Source: JADLDB01 sp040752975
GTDB taxonomy: Bacteria > Myxococcota > Myxococcia > Myxococcales > Myxococcaceae
Assembly (NCBI GenBank): GCA_040752975.1
Contig: JBFMHF010000011.1
Location: 1-64,000 of the forward strand
Direction: 5' to 3'
Length of the DNA: 64,000 nt
Part shown: positions 53,736 to 61,765 of the stretch, one piece after another
Numbering within the stretch: position 1 is the stretch's first letter
Layout of the letters: every line of letters begins with the position of its first letter
Position numbers and translations under genes: made by a program
Notes under the pieces: generated by a model
The model's input: the letters and a program-made list of their open reading frames with translations, nothing else
Database searches by the model: none
Told to the model about the DNA's origin: nothing

Positions 53736-54536
53736 TCACGTCACGCGCGCCGCCGTGCGCCAGACCTCCTGGAAGCCCCGGGCCAACCGCGCGGCGTGCA
53801 CGGGCGACAGCACACAGTCGACGTCGCTGCGGGCGGTGGGCGCCACCATCAACCCCAGGCGCTGCGGCGTGAGGGCGTCGTACAGCACCACCTCCGAGAG
53901 GAACATCAGCCCGTCGGCCGGCGCGCTGCGCACCTCCACGGGAGCCTTCGGCCCGAAGTCCTTCAGGAAGCGGCGGGCGCGCTGCAGTACGCCGGGGGAC
54001 GGGGGCACGAGGTAGCGGTACTCCACGCCGCGCGCGACGTTGTCGCGCACCACCTTCCGCAAGGCGTCGCGCTGCACGTCGAGGAGGAGGTCGGGCGTCA
54101 CCACCCACGCGCTCTTCACCGTGGCCTCGTAGGCCAGCTTGTCGGGGAGGCCCCACAGCAGCTGCAGCTCCGACAGCGTGAGGACGTGCGCGATGCGGGC
54201 CTGGTGCTGGGCGAGCGAGCGGCGCAGCGCCCCGAGCTCGCCTTCCAGCTGCTGGTGGGCCGCGTCGAACGCCGTGCTCAGGTCCGCCAGCAGGGCGGTG
54301 GCCGTGGCGCCCCTCGACTCTCGTTGCACGCGCGTGGCGAGGAGCGCCGGCTCGACGCCCAACAGCCGCGCCAGCTTCCGGCGCAGGGCCTCCGACGGGA
54401 GCACCACGCCGCGCTCGAGACGGGAGATGACGGCATTCCCGCTGAGGCCCAGGCGCCGGGCCACCTGCTGCTGGGTGAGGCCGCGCTCCACGCGGAGCTG
54501 CCGGAGCATGTCGCCCAACGAGAAGGATGGGTGCAT
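53736..54536 (-). CDS. XRE-family transcriptional regulator
   Basis: A 266-residue protein with an N-terminal HTH_XRE domain (residues 8-65: LRQLRVERGLTQQQVARRLG, then GNAVISRLERGVVLPS). A C-terminal domain of about 150 residues follows; its DVQRDALRKVVRDNVARGVEYRYLVP segment, here cited by its core GVEYRYLVPPS, resembles DUF5919-type ligand or phospholipase-D-like domains. The ATG at 54536 lies within an AT-rich ATGAC-box cluster, suggesting autoregulation of a leaderless transcript. It is divergent from the lipoprotein at 54655 and ends 3 bp from the convergent hydrolase gene. Confidence 0.85.
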   Translation of the reverse strand: MHPSFSLGDMLRQLRVERGLTQQQVARRLGLSGNAVISRLERGVVLPSEALRRKLARLLGVEPALLATRVQRESRGATATALLADLSTAFDAAHQQLEGELGALRRSLAQHQARIAHVLTLSELQLLWGLPDKLAYEATVKSAWVVTPDLLLDVQRDALRKVVRDNVARGVEYRYLVPPSPGVLQRARRFLKDFGPKAPVEVRSAPADGLMFLSEVVLYDALTPQRLGLMVAPTARSDVDCVLSPVHAARLARGFQEVWRTAARVT

Positions 54537-54564
54537 GACACGTCATTTTATGACGGAATATGAC
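54535..54564. promoter_or_regulatory. ATGAC-box operator and AT-rich promoter of the XRE gene
   Basis: The sequence holds the palindrome CGTCAT-TTT-ATGACG (54541-54555) plus further ATGAC boxes at 54535 and 54560. On the minus strand a CATAAAAT element resembling a -10 box ends 8 bp before the ATG of the XRE gene, so the transcript would be leaderless and the boxes would cover promoter and start codon. Such an AT island is exceptional in this GC-rich window. Binding of the XRE protein is inferred. Confidence 0.5.
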
Positions 54565-54654
54565 TCACGGGCGTGGCGAGGCGGGGCAGGCTTGCTCCTG
54601 GCGCGAGCATGGCCCCGGCCGGGGGCGAGTGACGCTCGCGCCGGGGGAGCTTCC

Positions 54655-55662
54655 ATGCAGCGCGTGTCGAGGGGACTCGGTGCGAGTCTGTTGTTGGTGC
54701 TGGTCGGGTGCGGCCCGTCTACCGAGGGCCAGGGCGGAGAACGGAGAGTCGACGACGTCCACGCCACCGAGGTGCCGTCGCGGGGGACGTGGGTGCCTGC
54801 GGCGCCGAGGCCGCAGGTGTTGGCGCCCGCGCCTCTTTCGTCCGCTGCGGCGAAGGTGGCGGAGCGCTGCCCGGTGGGCACGGTGGACTCCTCCACGCTG
54901 GCGATGATCGCCGCGCCCCCGTCGGTGCAGGACTCCGCGCTCTTCACGGTGGTGCAGGACGCGGCCACGCAGCGCTCCCGTCTCCAGCGCCTGGGCGGCA
55001 CGGGCTGCGCGCTGACGCCGCAGCTGGAGTGGACCTACCAGGAAGTGGAGGTGGCCGATGGCCTCCTCAGCGCGGGCCACACCAACGTCTTCGTCTCCCT
55101 GGGCTCGTCGGTGCAGCAGGTGAACCACCGGCGGTGCGGCGAGACGACGGTGGGGCCCTTCCGCTGGGTGAGCAAGCTGGCGGCGTCGCCCTCGGAGCAG
55201 CGGCTCGCCCTGCAGAACTGCGGCTCCTGGTTCGGCATGAAGCTGGAGGCGACGGGCTGGGTCCACGACGCGACACTGTCCGCGGCCCTGCAGTCCGTGG
55301 AGGAGACCTCCACCGCGGTGCTGCTCGATGACGCGCTGGTCGCGGCGGTGTCAGCGGAAGGCGCGCTGACGGTGCTGGCGTCCGACTCGGGGCTCTCCGC
55401 GCGCTTCGACGTCACCCTCGACGGCGCGCTGCCCCGTCCTGAGAGCCTTACCCGCTGCGGCCATGGGGCGGTGTGCCTCGCGTACCCGGACGCCGGCTTC
55501 GCCGCGCGCTGGAGCGACCAGGGCGAGCTCTTGGACCTGGTGCGCATGGGCGGCCTCGCGAGGGGAGAGCAGGTGGTGCGGGTGGCGCGAGAGGACCAGG
55601 GCAGCGGCTTCTACCTGCTCCTGTCCGGCCCAGAGGGGTCGTCCCTCGCGTACGTCCCCTGA
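54655..55662 (+). CDS. Uncharacterised lipoprotein, possibly truncated at the C-terminus
   Basis: A 335-residue lipoprotein (lipobox LVGC near residue 19) with a beta-rich body that contains five or so Cys and propeller-like strands (AVLLDDALVAAVSAEGALTV). ATG 54655 has GGGGGAG 6 bp upstream. No family is recognised. The stop (55660-55662) is followed by an in-frame continuation to 55944 with coding-like third positions. This may mean that a longer gene suffered a nonsense or compensated frameshift mutation near CCCC at 55655-55658. It is divergent from the XRE regulator and upstream of chrA. Confidence 0.6.
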   Translation: MQRVSRGLGASLLLVLVGCGPSTEGQGGERRVDDVHATEVPSRGTWVPAAPRPQVLAPAPLSSAAAKVAERCPVGTVDSSTLAMIAAPPSVQDSALFTVVQDAATQRSRLQRLGGTGCALTPQLEWTYQEVEVADGLLSAGHTNVFVSLGSSVQQVNHRRCGETTVGPFRWVSKLAASPSEQRLALQNCGSWFGMKLEATGWVHDATLSAALQSVEETSTAVLLDDALVAAVSAEGALTVLASDSGLSARFDVTLDGALPRPESLTRCGHGAVCLAYPDAGFAARWSDQGELLDLVRMGGLARGEQVVRVAREDQGSGFYLLLSGPEGSSLAYVP

Positions 55663-55683
55663 CTCCGACGGGGCACGAGGGCC

Positions 55684-55944
55684 GTGCTGGAGCCCCGCCT
55701 CGGCGTGGGCACCACCAGCACGGGGAGTCTCGAGCGCGTCGAACTGCCGCAGCACCGTTCGGCCGGAGCCGTGCCCGCCGTCATCGCCGTGACGCCTTCG
55801 GGTAGCGACGACGTGGCGCGTCACACGACGCCTTCGCCTCGTCCCGCTCCACGCCTGCACGCACGGACTGGTTGCCTGCGTCGAGCGGCGCGAGGTGCGA
55901 ATCCCTTGCCCCTCGGCCGCCAGTCGGCTCTCGTCCGTGCGTGA
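55684..55944 (+). pseudogene. In-frame continuation beyond the stop of the 54655 lipoprotein gene
   Basis: The frame of the preceding lipoprotein resumes directly after its stop and reads VLEPRLGVGTTSTGSLERVE and further with GC-rich third positions as far as about 55810, then becomes low complexity. Shifting by one base around 55656-55677 would join the two parts smoothly as AYVPLTPTGHEGRAVLEP. Its TGA overlaps the chrA GTG start in GTGA. It may be the lost C-terminus of the lipoprotein. It could also be non-coding. Confidence 0.3.
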
Positions 55945-57062
55945 CGGAACGCGGCGCCAGGCTGCTCGAGTTGGCCGCGCTCTTCTTCCGCATCGGCGCG
56001 ACCACCTTCGGAGGGCCAGCCGCGCACATCGCGGTGCTGCACGACGAGGTGGTGCGCCGCCGCGGGTGGTTGAGTGAAGACGAGTTCGTCGACCTGCTGG
56101 GTGCGGTCAACCTCATCCCCGGGCCCAACTCGACGGAGCTGGCGATTCATGTGGGCTACCGGCGTGCGGGCGTGCCCGGCCTGGTGGTGTCGGGGGTGTG
56201 CTTCATCCTTCCCGCGATGGCGCTGACGGGGGTGCTGGGCTGGGCCTACGTGCGCTACGGCGCGCTGCCCGACGTGGGCTGGCTGCTCGAGGGCATCAAG
56301 CCCGTCATCCTCGCCGTGGTGCTGCAGGCGCTGTGGGCGCTGGCGGTGCGGGTGATGAAGGGCTGGCCGTTGCGCGCGCTGGGCCTCGGCTGCGTCGGCG
56401 CTTCGGCGTTGGGCGCGCACGAATTGCTCGTGTTGTTCGGCGCCGGGCTGGCGGTGCTGGCGGGCCGGCGCGTGATGCCGAGGCCTCCTCCGAGCGCGGC
56501 GCTGCTGGCGGCTCCGCTCTCGGCGGGCGTCGCGACGTCGGTGGGGCTGAGCGGCCTCTTCTGGGTCTTCCTCAAGGCTGGCGCGCTGCTCTTCGGCAGC
56601 GGGTACGTGCTGCTGGCCTTCCTCCGCGCGGACCTGGTGGAGCGCCTGGGCTGGCTGACGGAGGCGCAGCTCATCGACGCCATCGCCGCCGGCCAGGTGA
56701 CGCCGGGCCCCGTCTTCACGACCGCCACCTTCATCGGGATGGTGCTGGGCGGCTGGCAGGGCGCGCTGGTGGCCACCGTCGCCATCTTCCTTCCGGCCTT
56801 CGTCTATGTGGCGCTGTCCGCGCCGCTGTTGCCGCGACTGCGCGCGTCGAAGGGCGCCGCGGCCTTCGTCGACGGCGTCAACGTGGCGGCGGTGGCGCTG
56901 ATGGCCGTGGTGGCGGCGCAGCTCGCCCACGCGGCGGTGGTGGACGTGGCCACGGGCGTGCTGGCGGTGCTGAGCGCGCTGGTGCTGCTGCGCTTCAAGG
57001 TGAACGCCACCTGGCTGGTGCTGGCCGGCGCGGCCGCCGCGTGGATTCTCCACCGCGTCTGA
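55941..57062 (+). CDS. chrA: ChrA-type chromate transporter
   Basis: A 373-residue membrane protein with about ten helices and the two homologous CHR halves of full-length chromate transporters. The first contains IGATTFGGPAAHIAVLHDEV and NLIPGPNSTELAIHVGY; the second contains GALLFGSGYVLLAFLRADLV and AAGQVTPGPVFTTATFIG. ChrA proteins export chromate, probably in exchange for other ions. GTG 55941 is chosen because the family's N-terminus starts just after it; longer starts extend into low-complexity sequence. The gene is followed by the 57-kb repeat array. Confidence 0.88.
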   Translation: MTERGARLLELAALFFRIGATTFGGPAAHIAVLHDEVVRRRGWLSEDEFVDLLGAVNLIPGPNSTELAIHVGYRRAGVPGLVVSGVCFILPAMALTGVLGWAYVRYGALPDVGWLLEGIKPVILAVVLQALWALAVRVMKGWPLRALGLGCVGASALGAHELLVLFGAGLAVLAGRRVMPRPPPSAALLAAPLSAGVATSVGLSGLFWVFLKAGALLFGSGYVLLAFLRADLVERLGWLTEAQLIDAIAAGQVTPGPVFTTATFIGMVLGGWQGALVATVAIFLPAFVYVALSAPLLPRLRASKGAAAFVDGVNVAAVALMAVVAAQLAHAAVVDVATGVLAVLSALVLLRFKVNATWLVLAGAAAAWILHRV

Positions 57063-57129
57063 CGCCGCCGCTGCCTGGGGAGGCGGTGAGGACGGCACAC
57101 GGAGACGGTGGTGCAGGGCGGGCGCCTGC

Positions 57130-57750
57130 GGCGGCGTCCAGGGCGAGGCGCGCGCGGAAATCGAGTGCTGCACCAGCCACCTGATGAGTGGTTCCTGCAG
57201 ATGTCGATGGGGCGGCGTCCAAGGCGAGGCGCGCGCGAAATCGAGCGCTGCACCAGCCGCCTGGCGGGTGGTTCCTGCAGATGTCGATGGGGCGGCGTCC
57301 GAGGCGAGGCGCGCGCGAAATCGAGTGCTGCACCAGCCACCTGGTTCCTGCGGATGTCGATTCGGCGTCCGAGGCGAGGGACGCGCGGAATCGAGTGCTG
57401 CACCAGCCACCTGGTGAGTGGTTCCTGCAGATGTCGATGGGGCGGCGTCCAAGGCGAGGCGCGCGCGAAATCGAGCGCTGCACCAGCCGCCTGGTCTCTG
57501 CGGACTGCGGATGTCGATTCGGCGTCCGAGGCGAGGGACGCGCGGAAATCGAGTGCTGCACCAGCCACCTGATGAGTGGTTCCTGCAGATGTCGATGGGG
57601 CGGCGTCCAAGGCGAGGCGCGCGCGAAATCGAGCGCTGCACCAGCCGCCTGGTTCCTGCGGATGTCGATTCGGCGTCCGAGGCGAGGGACGCGCGGAATC
57701 GAGTGCTGCACCAGCCACCTGGTGGGTGGTTCCTGCAGATGTCGATTGGG
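57130..57750. repeat. Non-coding tandem array of about 80-bp and 70-bp units
   Basis: The core GCTGCACCAGCC recurs at 57167, 57247, 57327, 57397, 57477, 57555, 57635 and 57705, with spacings 80, 80, 70, 80, 78, 80 and 70. Two unit types exist: a long one with GGTTCCTGCAGATGTCGATG and a short one with CCTGCGGATGTCGATTCGG. They mostly alternate, giving a higher-order period of about 150-158 bp. The spacings are not multiples of 3, and the array lies between convergent chrA and the AI-2E transporter, so it is non-coding. No unique spacers, so not a CRISPR. The rest of 57063-57916 shows no gene. Confidence 0.95.
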
Positions 57751-57916
57751 CGCCGACGCCGCCGGTGCGGGAGGCCGTCGTGGCGGAGCAGCTCACCGCT
57801 ACCCCTTCGAGGGGCATTTGGACGAGGAGGCCTCGACGCGCGGTTGAAGCCCGGAGGCGCGGCTCAGCCAGCAGCGCCCGCACCCGTGAAGGACACCTCG
57901 GCTTGCCGGACGGGGC

Positions 57917-59059
57917 TCAGCTGGCCGGTGCGGCCAGAGACGCCGCTGGAGCCGGTGCGTCGCCGGCGGAAGGAGCCCCCTCGCCCCCGTTCTCCGCGGC
58001 GCGCTGCCTGAGCCACGCCATGAACAGCTCGTAGCCGAGCACCAGCACCACGGCGCCGGTGAAGAGCCCGATGATGCCGCTGCGCAGGAAGCCGCCCAGC
58101 GAGCCCATGAACACAATCAACATGGGAGACCTCACCCCGCGCCCGAGGAGGATGGGCTTCAGGATGTTGTCCAGCGGCATCAGGACGATGGCCCACACCA
58201 GGAAGAGCGACGCGCGCACCGTGTCGCCGGTGCTGAAGAGCCAGATGGCCACGGGGAACATCACCAGGCCTGGGCCCAGCTGCACCACGCACAGCACCAG
58301 CACCACCATCGACAGGAGCCCCGCTGCCGGCACCCCCGCGACCAGCAGGCCCCCGCCGGCGAGGATCGCCTGCAGCACCGCGACCCCCAGCACGCCCACC
58401 GCCACGCTGCGCACCGTCTGCGCCGCCAGAGACACCAGCGCATCGCCCCCGTCGCCCGCCAGACGTCTGGCGAGGCCATGCGCGAACCGCTCGCCGGCCT
58501 CGGCCTTCGCCAACATCACCACCGCGATGATGACTGACAGGATGAACTGCCCCAGCGCGAGCGCCGCGCCCGTCACCAGCCCCAGCGCCTTCGTGCCGAG
58601 GTCCTTGACGTACACGGCCTCCGCCTCGAGGAAGGCGGCGAGGTTGTCGGAAGCGAGCTGCCACAGCCCCGCCACCTTCTCGCCCACGAGCGGCCAGCTC
58701 TTCACCTTCTCGGACGGCGGAGGGATGGTCAGCGTGCCCTCCCGCAGCCCCTTCGCCAGGTGCTGCACTCCTTCCAGCAGTGACTCGCCCAGCAGGAGCA
58801 CCGGGACGGCGATGATGACGAGCAGCGTGATCGCCACCAGGGCCGATGCCGTTTTCCGGCGCCCCTTCAGGCGCACCACGAGCTTCTCGTACAGGGGGTG
58901 CAGCCCCGCCGCGAGCACCAGGCCCCAGGCGATCGGCTCGACGAAGGGGATCGCCAACCGGAAGCACAGGTAGAGCACGGTGGCGATCGCCGCCAGCCGG
59001 ATGAAGAAGTCCAGGCGCTTCCGGTCTACGCCTTCGTCGTTGGAGGGGCCGGCGGCCAT
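57917..59059 (-). CDS. AI-2E family transporter
   Basis: A 380-residue membrane protein with about eight helices in the AI-2 exporter (YdiK/TqsA/PerM) arrangement: N-terminal helix pair (IRLAAIATVLYLCFRLAIPF, then PIAWGLVLAAGLHPLYEKL), a charged soluble section (about 110-150) and C-terminal helices with VQLGPGLVMFPVAIWLF and PLDNILKPILLGRGVRSP. The family includes exporters of autoinducer-2 and of sodium/protons, so the substrate is open. The C-terminus is Ala/Pro-rich. It starts at ATG 59059 after a GGACTGCC stretch that is not a strong ribosome site. Confidence 0.87.
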   Translation of the reverse strand: MAAGPSNDEGVDRKRLDFFIRLAAIATVLYLCFRLAIPFVEPIAWGLVLAAGLHPLYEKLVVRLKGRRKTASALVAITLLVIIAVPVLLLGESLLEGVQHLAKGLREGTLTIPPPSEKVKSWPLVGEKVAGLWQLASDNLAAFLEAEAVYVKDLGTKALGLVTGAALALGQFILSVIIAVVMLAKAEAGERFAHGLARRLAGDGGDALVSLAAQTVRSVAVGVLGVAVLQAILAGGGLLVAGVPAAGLLSMVVLVLCVVQLGPGLVMFPVAIWLFSTGDTVRASLFLVWAIVLMPLDNILKPILLGRGVRSPMLIVFMGSLGGFLRSGIIGLFTGAVVLVLGYELFMAWLRQRAAENGGEGAPSAGDAPAPAASLAAPAS

Positions 59060-59128
59060 GGGCAGTCCTTTCGCGGAAGAACGAGCGCTCCGCGATTAGC
59101 ACGGAGCGCACTGCCCTGGCGGTCTCTC

Positions 59129-59782
59129 TCAGGCCACCGCGCGTGTCACGGCGACGAAGTGACAGACGGCCGCGAAAACCGTGAGCGCGTGGAAAACCTC
59201 GTGGTAGCCGAAGGTGCGGGGCCAGGGGTTCGGCCGCTTCGTCGCGTAGGCCAGCGCGCCGAGGGTGTAGAGGACACCGCCAGCGGCGATCCACGCGAAG
59301 GTCCCGGCGCCGAGCGTGTGGAACAGCGTGGAGAAGAAGGGCGCCGCGGCCCACGCCACGGCCAGCGCGAGCAGCGCCACCAGCACCTTCGGCGCGCCAA
59401 TCCACACCACCGCGCGCACCACGCCCACGCCCGCCCCAATCCACAAGAGGGCGAGCAGTTTCTTCCCGTCGTCGGGCGGCAGCAGCAACGCGAAGGGCGT
59501 GCCGGTCCCGGCGATGAGGACGAAGATGGCGGCGTGGTCGAGGCGGCGCATCCAGCGGCGGGCGCCGGGGCTCCAGGTGGGGCGGTGGTACAGCGCGCTC
59601 ACCCCGAACATCGTGCAGAGGCTCGCGGTGTAGATGACGAGGCCCACGCGCGCCGCGGTTGGCACGAGGGCAATCAACACCGCGCCGGCGGCCAGCGCAG
59701 CGAAGAAGGACACCAGGTGCGACACGCCCCGCAGGCGTGGCTTCTCGAGCTCGTTCACGGCGCTGACCATGCACCCAACCAT
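59129..59782 (-). CDS. Hemolysin III (TrhA/PAQR-like) family membrane protein
   Basis: A 217-residue protein with seven predicted helices and the family hallmarks SALYHRPTWSP, RLDHAAIFVLIAGTGTPFAL and HEVFHALTVFAAVCHF, which provide the metal-binding His/Asp set. Despite the family name, most members are membrane-homeostasis proteins related to PAQR receptors. The ATG at 59782 has AGAGAGG 5 bp upstream; the second ATG at 59770 is an alternative. It lies 69 bp upstream of the AI-2E family gene on the same strand, and co-transcription is possible. Confidence 0.9.
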   Translation of the reverse strand: MVGCMVSAVNELEKPRLRGVSHLVSFFAALAAGAVLIALVPTAARVGLVIYTASLCTMFGVSALYHRPTWSPGARRWMRRLDHAAIFVLIAGTGTPFALLLPPDDGKKLLALLWIGAGVGVVRAVVWIGAPKVLVALLALAVAWAAAPFFSTLFHTLGAGTFAWIAAGGVLYTLGALAYATKRPNPWPRTFGYHEVFHALTVFAAVCHFVAVTRAVA

Positions 59783-60384
59783 GCGGCCCTCTCTGTCATC
59801 GCCTCGTCAGCACGGCGCCTTCGCGGACACCTCGCGCCGCGCGTGATCCAGGGCAAGCGCGGCCTGCCAGCCGCTCCGTCGCTGCGCGCCCAGAGAGGCG
59901 GCGCGATCGGCCGGGCTTCTTCGGTTCCTCGCGGATCGTGCGATGTCGTCCCCGCAGCGGTTGGCGGCGCCCCGCGGAGAAGGCGCTCCCAGGCCCAGCA
60001 CCAGGCCCAGGCCGTCAGTGCCCGACTCCACCTTCGCCAGGAACGCCACGCCCACGAAGAGGCCAGCACCAACTCCACCACCGGGACGGCGCGCCTGAAA
60101 ACCGGACCGCTCGAGGTTGGCGCGGGCCGACGCTGACGGCCTGATTTGTCGAGAGCGCTGCGGCGCAGGGCCACCGCCACATGGGCGCCCCACCGGGCCC
60201 CGTCGGCGCACCATCGGGCGACCGCGCCAGCGCTCCCACTCGCGGCCTTCCGGTGACGGACCACGCCAGGTGGCCTCCCCCTGGCCCGGGTGGCGGTCGG
60301 GCTCTGTCGCCGCGCGGACTTTCCGGTGACGGCCCGGCTCAAGAAGTGGCGCACCGCCCCGGCCGCCCGTACCGTGAGGTGGCG
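59783..60384. other. Long intergenic region upstream of the nucleoside phosphorylase
   Basis: About 600 bp between divergent genes. Both strands have long open frames, but none gives a recognisable protein; one minus-strand frame (59807-60214) contains a hydrophobic stretch GLFVGVAFLAKVES without family match. A 12-bp direct repeat TTCCGGTGACGG occurs at 60248-60259 and 60321-60332. The promoters of both flanking genes should lie here. Confidence 0.4.
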
Positions 60385-61689
60385 ATGCGTCCCTACGAGC
60401 TCATCAAGGCCAAGCGCGACGGCCAGCCGCTGCCGCCCGCCGACATCTGCGCCTTCCTCGACGGCTACACGAAGGGCGACGTCACCGACTACCAGATGTC
60501 CGCGATGTGCATGGCCGTCTTCTTCCGCGGCCTGTCCGACGTGGAGCTCGCCGCGTGGACGCGGGCGATGCTGGAGAGCGGCGAGGTGCTGGACCTCTCC
60601 GAGACGCCGGGCCTCAAGGTGGACAAGCACTCCACCGGCGGCGTGGGAGACAAGGTGTCGCTGTCGCTGGCGCCCCTGGCCGCGGCGTGCGGTGTGCCCG
60701 TGCCGATGATCTCCGGGCGCGGGCTGGGCCACACCGGCGGCACCCTCGACAAGCTGGAGTCCATCCCCGGCTTCAAGGTGAACCTCGACGTGCCGACGTA
60801 CCGGCGCCTGGTGAAGGACGTGGGCGCGTGCCTCATCGGGCAGACCGCTACGCTTGCCCCGGCGGACAAGAAGCTGTACGCGCTGCGCGACGTGACGGCG
60901 ACGGTGGACTGCATTCCCCTCATCGCCTCGTCGATCATGTCCAAGAAGCTGGCCGAGGGCATCGACGCGCTGGTGCTGGACGTGAAGGTGGGCAGCGGCG
61001 CCTTCATGAAGACGCTCGACGACGCGCGCACCCTGGGCCGCACGATGATCGGCATCGGCCGCGAGATGAAGAAGAAGGTCGTCGCGGTGCTGACGGACAT
61101 GGATCAACCGCTGGGCAACACCGTGGGCAACGCGCTGGAGGTCATCGAGGCGGTCGAGATGCTCCGCGGCAAGGCGCCCGCCGACTACACCGAGGTGACG
61201 CTGGCGCTCACCGCCGAGATGCTCGTGCTGGGCGGCAAGGCGAAGACGCCGGGTGAGGCCCGCACGCAGCTCGAGAAGGTCATTCGGGACGGCTCCGCGG
61301 AGACGAAGCTGTGCGAAATCGTCAAGGCGCAGGGGGGCGATCCCTCCGCCATCCGGGACCTCTCGAAGCTTCCGCGCGCGAAGCACACCACCACCGTCGC
61401 CGCGCCGGCTTCCGGCTTCGTCACCGGCATCGACAGCGAAGCGGTGGGGCTGGCGGCGATGGCGCTGGGCGCGGGGCGGGCGAAGACGACCGACGCCATC
61501 GACCCCGCGGTGGGCTTCGTGCTGGAGAAGAAGGTCGGCGCGAAGGTGCAGGCGGGCGACGCGCTGGTGACGGTGCACTACAACGACGAGAAGCGGCTCG
61601 ACGAGGTGAAGGCGCGGGTGACGAAGGCCTGGCGCATCGGTGAAGCGGCCCCCGCGCCGCGCCCCCTCATCCTGGAGCGGCTGGAGTGA
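60385..61689 (+). CDS. Pyrimidine-nucleoside (thymidine) phosphorylase
   Basis: A 434-residue enzyme of the thymidine/pyrimidine-nucleoside phosphorylase family: nucleoside + phosphate gives base + (deoxy)ribose 1-phosphate in the cytosol. Hallmarks are KVDKHSTGGVGDKVSL (phosphate site), ISGRGLGHTGGTLDKLE (family signature), VDCIPLIASSIMSKKLAEG and the glycine-rich C-terminal domain. The length and motifs fit the Pdp/Pyn type of Gram-positive bacteria as well as DeoA, so I give no symbol. Together with the nucleoside importer in this window it would serve nucleoside salvage. Confidence 0.94.
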   Translation: MRPYELIKAKRDGQPLPPADICAFLDGYTKGDVTDYQMSAMCMAVFFRGLSDVELAAWTRAMLESGEVLDLSETPGLKVDKHSTGGVGDKVSLSLAPLAAACGVPVPMISGRGLGHTGGTLDKLESIPGFKVNLDVPTYRRLVKDVGACLIGQTATLAPADKKLYALRDVTATVDCIPLIASSIMSKKLAEGIDALVLDVKVGSGAFMKTLDDARTLGRTMIGIGREMKKKVVAVLTDMDQPLGNTVGNALEVIEAVEMLRGKAPADYTEVTLALTAEMLVLGGKAKTPGEARTQLEKVIRDGSAETKLCEIVKAQGGDPSAIRDLSKLPRAKHTTTVAAPASGFVTGIDSEAVGLAAMALGAGRAKTTDAIDPAVGFVLEKKVGAKVQAGDALVTVHYNDEKRLDEVKARVTKAWRIGEAAPAPRPLILERLE

Positions 61690-61765
61690 GCGACTTGCGT
61701 TTTCCCCGACGAGGCGGGTTGATCGCCGCGCACCAGGCCGGCGCGCAGGCTCTCGAGGTCCCCTT

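Noticed and set aside
57130..57750. CRISPR array or coding repeat
   Set aside because: There are no unique spacers, and the spacings 80/80/70/80/78/80/70 are not multiples of 3, so neither explanation fits.
59807..60214. 136-codon minus-strand frame with a hydrophobic stretch
   Set aside because: No ribosome site, no family match, and the same DNA gives equally long frames in other registers.
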